A stretch of 64,000 nucleotides of DNA from Silurus meridionalis (Eukaryota > Chordata > Actinopteri > Siluriformes > Siluridae), in assembly GCF_014805685.1 (NCBI RefSeq), contig NC_060885.1:31857132-31921131 (forward strand). Reading direction: 5' to 3'. Position 1 is the stretch's first letter; the number at the start of each line of letters is the position of its first letter. The position numbers and the translations under genes were made by a program. Positions 56,875-64,000 of the stretch are shown in pieces. The notes beneath the pieces were generated by a model. It was given only the letters and a program-made list of their open reading frames with translations. It searched no databases and was not told the origin of the DNA.

Positions 56875-58700
56875 GTGATGATTAGAGTTAGGAACAAAGC
56901 AGGAGCGCCTATCTTTTCTTCCAGCTTGAACAATTTTCCAGTGAAGACGGATTCTCTAAGACTCGCCTTGCTCCTCGTCCCTTCTGCAGGATTGTTACTA
57001 TCACCTTGACAGAGTCGCCCTTGAAAAGGTCACGGCCTTAATCTCTTTTAAATAGTTTGAAAAGACCGACTGATGCGAATAGCACAAATTGGACGTTCAG
57101 AGATAACTGTAAAAGGAGAAGTTCTAGCTGAGAAATTTCGAACCCCTAATGCACCGCTTGATAAAATGCACATTCTTCCGTAAGCCGTGGAGATACGGGT
57201 TTTTTTTTTTCCAGAGTTGTTATCACTTTCAATAATCCCTAAACGTCTGCTATCACAGGTTGTGGAATGTTAACTGATTACTGACGGGCTGCTAACAGTA
57301 AACATCTGTGTAAACGATTCATTTGGTGTCGTAAGAGTATACGAGGCCGGGCTTACTAAAGAGGAGGAAAAGAAATCTTAAAAGCCGTGCACTAAACCAC
57401 GGCTAGACAAGCCTTGAGGGAACGAAGAAGTAAAAAAAAGAAAAAAACTCGTTCATCTTGGGCACATTTCATCACAGACAGACAGAGAGACAGCGAAAGA
57501 GATAAAAACCCATCATGGACAAAAATAACAATGGGAACCAGATGAGAAAAACCCCACCAGGGGAAAAACATGTCCCTCGAATTTCTAACTTCCCACAAAG
57601 CATCTGTAATGACAATGCGGCTTCCCAGGAGCCAAGACGAATCTCTGTAGTTGATTATTTTGGCATTTGAACTGTTGGGGTTTTTTTTTTTCCTTCACAG
57701 GAGTCATGGGCAGGACAAAGGCAGGAAGTTCAGCGCACAAACAAGAGATTCACACTGCAGATATGAACCTGTTGAAGAAGCGCAAGGCTAAGACTAAACA
57801 CCTGGGATACACACTGGTGATGGTTTAACAGCTCAGCAGGATTTTTCTTGTTCCTCTTGAACTCTGAAAAAAAAGATGGAAGACTATTCTATCTCTTCTC
57901 GACCGCCCCACTAAACCCTCTCGCAGTGATATTGTTCAACTTTTCTTCTATATCCCTCTCCAGTCTTTTTTATTTCTCATTCCATCTTTTTTTTTTTTCT
58001 GCCCTGGTAGAACTAGTTGTCATAAAGTGGCAGCAAATCCCCATGTGGCAAACCGGTGCTGTGAGATGAAGAATGAAGCAATCATATTTCCTGATTAAAA
58101 CTCTAATGGATTCTACTCAGTGAGGCCAGCTACTCGGTTTATTAATGCATGGCAGGTATGATCATCCTATTAACAGCTGCAAGGAGAAAAAAAAAACCGC
58201 CTGTGCGGCGCTCACGTAAAACCTTCCGGAGCCGGCAGAGTTTCACGAACGCAAATAATCGCTGCAAACCTACAAGATTGCGTTTGGAGTGTTCAAGCGT
58301 CGTACAAAAAAGAAAAACAAAACAACAACCAAGAACTATAAAAGGGATGTATCTTGGCTGTCGATGTTTTTTTCCATTCCATTCCATTCCATCCCTTTCC
58401 TTTTCTTTCCTTTCCCTCTCTTTCCCAGTTATTTCCCCAGTCACCCCTGGCGGTAGCGGAGCAAACAGACCTCCTGCCAAGTGCTCAGGCTCAATGGCCA
58501 CACTGACCTGGCACACCTAATTGGGAAAAAGGATTCAGACCCAGCACTTCCTTTGCTCTTCCCATCTGTTGGGTTTGGCTCCAACTTCTCAACCAGGCAC
58601 ACGTATTTGGAAGACGGGAATCGCAAACAGATTGAACGCCATGCCAGTCATGTTATACACAACAATCCCCGCTATGGAAACGCCAGCCTCTGGAGGATAA
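56875..58700. other. Unassigned sequence, no gene seen
   Basis: Contains T runs near 57198, 57680 and 57985, a GACAGACAGAGAGACAGCGA patch at 57477, and a CCATT pentamer run at 58374-58394. Balanced patches at 56930-57060 and 58440-58650 could be conserved non-coding DNA. The paired 123/124-codon frames at 58142-58520 contain purine-tract translations and no domain. Confidence 0.45.
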
Positions 58701-58705
58701 TACAT

Positions 58706-59225
<520 letters not shown>

Positions 59226-59229
59226 TTAT

Positions 59230-60920
59230 CTTTGTTTCTAGGTTTGTTTTTGTTTGTTTGTTTGTTTCATTATTTATTTTAAAGTATAGAATGTAAGTGC
59301 ATGTAAGTGTAAGAATCTATTGCATCGGTTTGTTTTTACACATCAACTCTTTCTATAAGTTTCACTTTTGTAATTCACACAAGCACAAATCAAATCTCAG
59401 ATATCACAATAATTATAATCGCTCTCATTTCCACAAAAGCCTCTGGAAATCCAGATCCAAATATACAAACGCTAAAATGATAAACCGAGCTATTTTTACA
59501 ACCGCGTGTACATGCAACAGCTCCAAACAAGAATGAATCGAGGAAATTGGGACATTTTCGACGTGGAATGTTATAGGAAACATACCTCAAGAACGATCCT
59601 GACACACGGCACTCGTTAGAAAAACCCCGGCAGCCCAAAGGACTGGATTTTACATCCTGAACCTACAGTATATAGGATGAGTTTAGACGGACTGAGGTCA
59701 GATGTACCGTACGAGGTGGTATCAAACCAAACATTTGGGAAATTGTCAAAGCATGCGTTACAACTCCTGAAGTTGGATTTTGTCTTTGTCTCCTTGACGT
59801 CGTATTGTGTGCTACAGTAAAACCGTTCCCTCCAGACACGCATGATAAAAGCAGCAAACAAAAGACTTTTCGCCGAGGACCCAAAACGGTCCAGTATTAT
59901 AACACTGCATATACTCTCTTAAACAGCTGGCACATGGTACTAATTTACACCTGCTTCTGTGAAGGGGATGAAATCCTGCACGAACGCAGCTGCTGCTAAT
60001 TGCCCCAAAAGAATCACTACACGGAATGAAGGAGCTTTAACCCGGGCATGTTCGCGTGTACGTGTTTGTGTTCATTGGATAATTAAGGTTTTAAAACCTT
60101 GTAAAAAAAAAGCTTCTATTCGGAAAAACAGTGTGTTGTGGGGCTCGATATGAAACCTCCCCTTTCCCCATCAAGGGACAACCAAGGAAGACTTTTACAT
60201 TGTCTTGTAGAGGGTGAAGAAAAGTTTCCTGCTTAACAAACACAGAGATCCGTCACGAGTGACAAGAGAAAGAGATGAAAGCTGTCAGACAAGGAACTTA
60301 CCTGTGTGATGTTTAATAAAGCAAGACGGATCGGTCAGCCAAGGCCAGCATATGAGGAGAAAACAAACAATAAGGAAGAGATCATTAGTGATCCTGAACA
60401 TTTACTGTGTGTAAACTGATGACACTCAATGAGACACTCAATGAGACTCGATGAGACTCAATTGCACAGGAATCAGGAATACAAGTGATTACATTAAGTG
60501 GCAAATAAAAGATGCTGAATTGATGCATCACGCATCATTCTGGCACCACAGTCCCTCCCTAAAGTTACCCTCAATAAACTGGTAGGCCATCTGATGACAC
60601 AAATTCGGTCCACGCCAATCCAAGCCATAACTCGCCAATAACCACACATCAGATAACAAACCCATCGTTTTGCTCTCGTTTTTTTCCGATGTACAGCCAT
60701 GTTTCTTTTTCTTGCTCATATACACTACGTGGGTAAAAGAAAACGTGGACACCCGATTCGTATATGTGCTTCTTTTCTTCTTCGTATTTCATTCTGAAAC
60801 TCTTCAATTCTGTCTTTCTTCCTTTCGAGATAAAAAAAATATATATATATATTTGCATTTTGCATTTCAAATGCTTAATGCTCCTCAAAGTGACCAAAAA
60901 AATATTCTGTTCAAGTTGAT
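59230..60920. other. Unassigned sequence, no gene seen
   Basis: 59705-59735 (CCGTACGAGGTGGTATCAAA) is similar to the mariner terminus at 34923 and may be a solo end. 60423-60462 holds a short imperfect ACTCAATGAG tandem. 60838-60852 is an AT run. No gene. Confidence 0.45.
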
Positions 60921-60924
60921 ACAT

Positions 60925-60927
60925 GAA

Positions 60928-60966
<39 letters not shown>

Positions 60967-60969
60967 ATA
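60925..60969. repeat. (AAAT)n microsatellite, about 11 units
   Basis: ATAA/AATA tetramers without interruption. Confidence 0.95.
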
Positions 60970-61135
60970 GTAATGGTATAAATACACAGTAAAACAGAAC
61001 TCATATTTAAGACACTTTATCATTAATCATTATCATTATTAATTATTAATGCATTCATTATCAATAAGAGAACACAGAGATTCTTTATGGCACCAAATTT
61101 TCTCAAACATCAAGTTTAAACTTTAAATTATTTGT

Positions 61136-61232
61136 TTGTTTGTTTCTCTCTTTCTTTTTTCTTTCATTTTGTTCCTTATTACTTTCATTCATTCATTCAT
61201 TTATTCATTTAATAATATTTTCTTTGTTTTGC

Positions 61233-61288
<56 letters not shown>

Positions 61289-61716
61289 TTTCATTCTTTA
61301 ATTCTTTGTATCGGTTTCTATCTTTCTTGCTTGATTATTATATTTCTTCATATCTTTGTTGGTTTGTATGTTTCTTAATTCTTTCAATCGTTTCTTTGTT
61401 CTTTAATTCTTTCTATTTGTTTTTTTTACTTTCTTTTCACTTTTTAATTTCTTTTTATCTTTTTTCTTATCTTTGTTTCTATCTTTGTTTTTGTTTGTTT
61501 CCATCTGTGTTGTTTTTGTTTGTTTGTTTTATCTTCGTTTTGTTTGTTTCTATTTTTGTTTGTTTGTTTCTTTGTTTCTTTCTTTCTTTCTGTCTTTCTC
61601 TTCATTCATGCTTGCTGTCTTTGTTTCTTTTTCTTTCTTTTATGCTTTCTTTCTTTCTTTCTGTCTTTCTCTTTCATTCATGCTTGCTGTCTTTGTTTCT
61701 TTTTCTTTCTTTTATG

Positions 61717-61759
<43 letters not shown>

Positions 61760-61779
61760 TCCTTCTTTCCTTCTTTCCT

Positions 61780-61813
<34 letters not shown>

Positions 61814-61820
61814 TATTCTC
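61136..61820. repeat. Second compound TTTC array with 70-bp internal duplication
   Basis: TTTC tracts at about 61234-61290, 61720-61760 and 61777-61812, with GTTT words at 61130-61145 and 61480-61590. GTTTCTATCTTTCTTGCTTG at about 61315 is the spacer of the array at 58706. A stretch around TCATTCATGCTTGCTGTCTT is present twice, near 61602 and 61674, giving a tandem duplication of about 70 bp. Frames here are artefacts. Confidence 0.92.
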
Positions 61821-61824
61821 TCCT

Positions 61825-62215
61825 ATTAAAATAATTTGATGCAGTCTATATTTCATCCCCCTGCAATATATGTAAAGTTATGACTGCCAGTCTGCCCTTA
61901 AACCCTATTAATGCTAGTTGTCATGGTTACATATACCAACAGAGTATAGACGGGATAAAATACATTCAAATGGTATTAACCTTTTTTTTAAAACACCCAC
62001 ATAAACACAGTCTTCAAATAAGTACATGGAAACTTTAATTTGAAAGCGATACTGAGATCTAATGTTTTAATAGTTTCCATAAAGTAGACGTACGCTAACG
62101 ACAAAAAAATATATATTGCATGTGACAATTATCAGTCATGGTGGTCCTGTGACAAGACACAATGAAGATGATCTCCTTTTCACCACTTGCACTCCATACC
62201 TTCTTTTTCTTAATA
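61825..62215. other. AT-rich spacer
   Basis: No gene or repeat recognised. Confidence 0.55.
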
Positions 62216-62219
62216 TATT

Positions 62220-62720
62220 CTGTAATCAATGAGTGCAGCAGAGGCCCTACGCTCACCGGGTTTGGAAAATGTGCAGCGCAGCCGCTGCTTTTTGCTCCAC
62301 AGGCATGTGTCTGGCATCAGGAGGCTACTCGTTAGTTTTCTGGCATGCTGGATGAAACAGAGATGGAATAACCATATGGAGCAACCTCATCATTACGGCA
62401 CTTATTGTGAAAGCGCCTGCACTGGGCGACCAGAGCCGAGCTATTAAAGCACCGCTCTCCTACCAGCTGCCTGGCTGACAAATAAACAAAGGATCGAATA
62501 TTCACCCAAAATTTCAAATAGGAATCATCTAGCAGAGTAAATCAGTGTGAGTTATTTGGCCTCCGCTACTGATAAATAAGCGGTGTCATGCTGTGTAAAT
62601 TACAAATCAAAGATCATCGCAAGAGTCTGCAATTTACATCCTGAAGGCTTTGCCGAATCAAATATTAGTACTACAGGAGTAAATGCAAAACACATACAAA
62701 AATGCTGCACTGAGGAAAAA
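62220..62720. promoter_or_regulatory. Candidate conserved non-coding element
   Basis: About 500 bp of repeat-free, balanced sequence between arrays. It includes GAAACAGAGATGGAATAACC, AGCTATTAAAGCACCGCTCT, CTGACAAATAAACAAAGGAT (forkhead-like core), CTACTGATAAATAAGCGGTG and AAATTACAAATCAAAGATCA (TCF-like core). Frames on both strands are short and domain-free. Function is inferred from texture only. Confidence 0.33.
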
Positions 62721-62724
62721 AAAC

Positions 62725-63105
62725 TTCCTATGTTTGCATTTATTTTGTACAGACCTCACACAATCCTGAGTAATTCCACTACGCAACTCACAGGGGAACT
62801 CACAGGTCTTTTTTTCAGCAGGTATTCTGTTCATTGTGCGCCGCCACTTATAAAGAAAAAGTTATCATTGTTAAGTACATCATAATAATAATACAAGAGC
62901 ACGATGTCATGACAACACTTTTCTGACACAAAGTTACTATGACTGCTGAAGTATTGTATTATTTACCGATCACACACGTCACACACAGTTTTGCCATGAT
63001 AGACATGCAGAGTGTTAAACTCTTCACTGATGGCATGTTATACACCACGTTGCTGTTTTTTTCCCTCCTCCATAACACATACCAGTGATTTCTAATGGAG
63101 GAAAT
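62725..63105. other. Unassigned non-coding sequence
   Basis: A short ATAATAATAAT run lies near 62883. No gene recognised. Confidence 0.5.
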
Positions 63106-63108
63106 AAA

Positions 63109-63134
63109 ATATGACTTAATGGAGGGGGGGTATG

Positions 63135-63197
<63 letters not shown>

Positions 63198-63254
63198 TGG
63201 AAGATAGGGACTTAATAGAGGGTGGGGTATGGACAGACAGACAGACAGACAGAC

Positions 63255-63297
<43 letters not shown>

Positions 63298-63334
63298 GCC
63301 CGGAAGATAGGGACTTAATAGAGGGTGGGGTATG

Positions 63335-63373
<39 letters not shown>

Positions 63374-63474
63374 TATACTAGTAAATGTACTATAGAAACA
63401 GATAGACTGAGACATACAGAATACATGAGAGTGGGGCTATGAATGGATAGATGGGTGAACAGATGGATGAATGG

Positions 63475-63510
<36 letters not shown>

Positions 63511-64000
63511 ATGGATGGATGGATGGATGGATGGATGGATCGATCGATCGATCAATGGATCAATTGATGGATGGATTGACAGATTGATGAATTGATGGAT
63601 CCAACCAAAGATGGATAGAGAGAGAATAAATAGATAGATAAAATCGAATTAGATTACACTTTAGATATACTAAATTTACTATATACTATAATTAAATAGT
63701 CTGATACAAACATTTAGAGAGAAAAAAGAGCAGGGGGTGGGTTATAAATAGAGAGATTAGATACTATAAAAATTGATGGATGGATGGATGGATGGATGGA
63801 TGGATGGATGGATGGATGGATGAATGGATGGATGGATGGATGGATGGATGGATGGATGGATGGTTTCAGAGAGAATAAGTAGATACATTAAAAGAGACTT
63901 CGATTACAGATAGATACTATAAAAATAGACAGGCTGAGACCTACATAAATACAGGACAAAAGGGAAAGGGGGTATGGACAGACAGATGAAAGGATGAAAA
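63109..64000. repeat. Composite GACA/GGAT array with duplicated spacers (runs off the window)
   Basis: Three (GACA)n blocks lie at 63134-63195, 63231-63298 and 63335-63372. Each is preceded by a TTAATRGAGGG-type spacer ending GGTATGGACAGACAG; the spacer GGAAGATAGGGACTTAATAG is identical at 63198 and 63302. Two (GGAT)n blocks follow at 63464-63540 and 63777-63862. Lead-ins share words such as TAGATACTATAAAAAT at about 63758 and 63911. Near 63950-63985 the GGGGTATGGACAGACAG spacer returns, so the whole set may continue past the window end. Confidence 0.92.

Noticed and set aside
59700..59840. Possible fourth mariner copy
   Set aside because: Only a terminus-like GAGGTGGTATCAAA is visible; the adjacent minus frame shows no mariner domain, so it is kept only as a note in the spacer entry.
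61306..61839. 177-codon and overlapping FLSFFLS frames (also 58481-59296)
   Set aside because: TTTC tetranucleotide arrays open in all three frames; no domain outside the repeats.
63109..63372. Regularly spaced repeats that could suggest a CRISPR array
   Set aside because: The repeat units are GACA tetramers with duplicated spacers, and the spacers are identical rather than unique; the genome is eukaryotic.

Overview
This window looks like non-coding DNA from a ray-finned fish. It is AT-rich and packed with CA, GA, GATA, GACA, TTTC and GGAT microsatellites. It carries Tc1 and mariner DNA transposons, hAT-like and other short inverted-repeat elements, RTE-type and other non-LTR retrotransposon ends, and two tRNA-derived SINE families. 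One SINE has the DANA/mermaid-style body and a tail resembling TCTGCCAAATGCCGTAAATG. The repeat mix fits an otophysan fish, and the SINE pair makes a catfish (Siluriformes) my first guess. That is an inference from remembered repeat styles, not a database result.

I recognise no protein-coding gene, no exon with convincing splice context and no intact tRNA or rRNA gene in 64 kb. The longest open frames (YLSIYLS-, FLSFFLS-, VCVCVC- and RERERE-type) are translations of microsatellites. The longest non-repetitive frame (28159-28776, minus) matches nothing I know. The window is therefore probably an intergenic desert or part of a very large intron.

Layout: 1-9 kb holds transposon relics (hAT-like end, TA-flanked element A, RTE LINE ends, an internally deleted Tc1) and a 45-bp minisatellite. 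9.9-11.6 kb holds a SINE, a triple-hairpin foldback embedded in an hAT-like repeat, and GA/CA/TG tracts. 13.6-33 kb alternates SINEs, hAT-like family B copies (one carrying a nested insertion), a mariner deletion derivative and compositionally unique blocks that look like candidate conserved non-coding elements. 33-44 kb has a SINE split by an insertion, two more mariner derivatives and several element A copies. 44.9-45.4 kb is a GATA/GACA array. 48.4-49.2 kb is a LINE 3' end. 51.2-52.0 kb is a higher-order TATC/TGTC array. 54.1-54.7 kb is a GATA array bracketed by direct repeats. 58.7-61.8 kb holds two related TTTC arrays. 63.1-64 kb is a GACA/GGAT composite array.

No multi-gene system is present. 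The interest lies in repeat architecture: the foldback, the higher-order microsatellites sharing spacers, three mariner copies that have all lost catalytic-core sequence, and unique blocks that may be enhancers of a distant gene.
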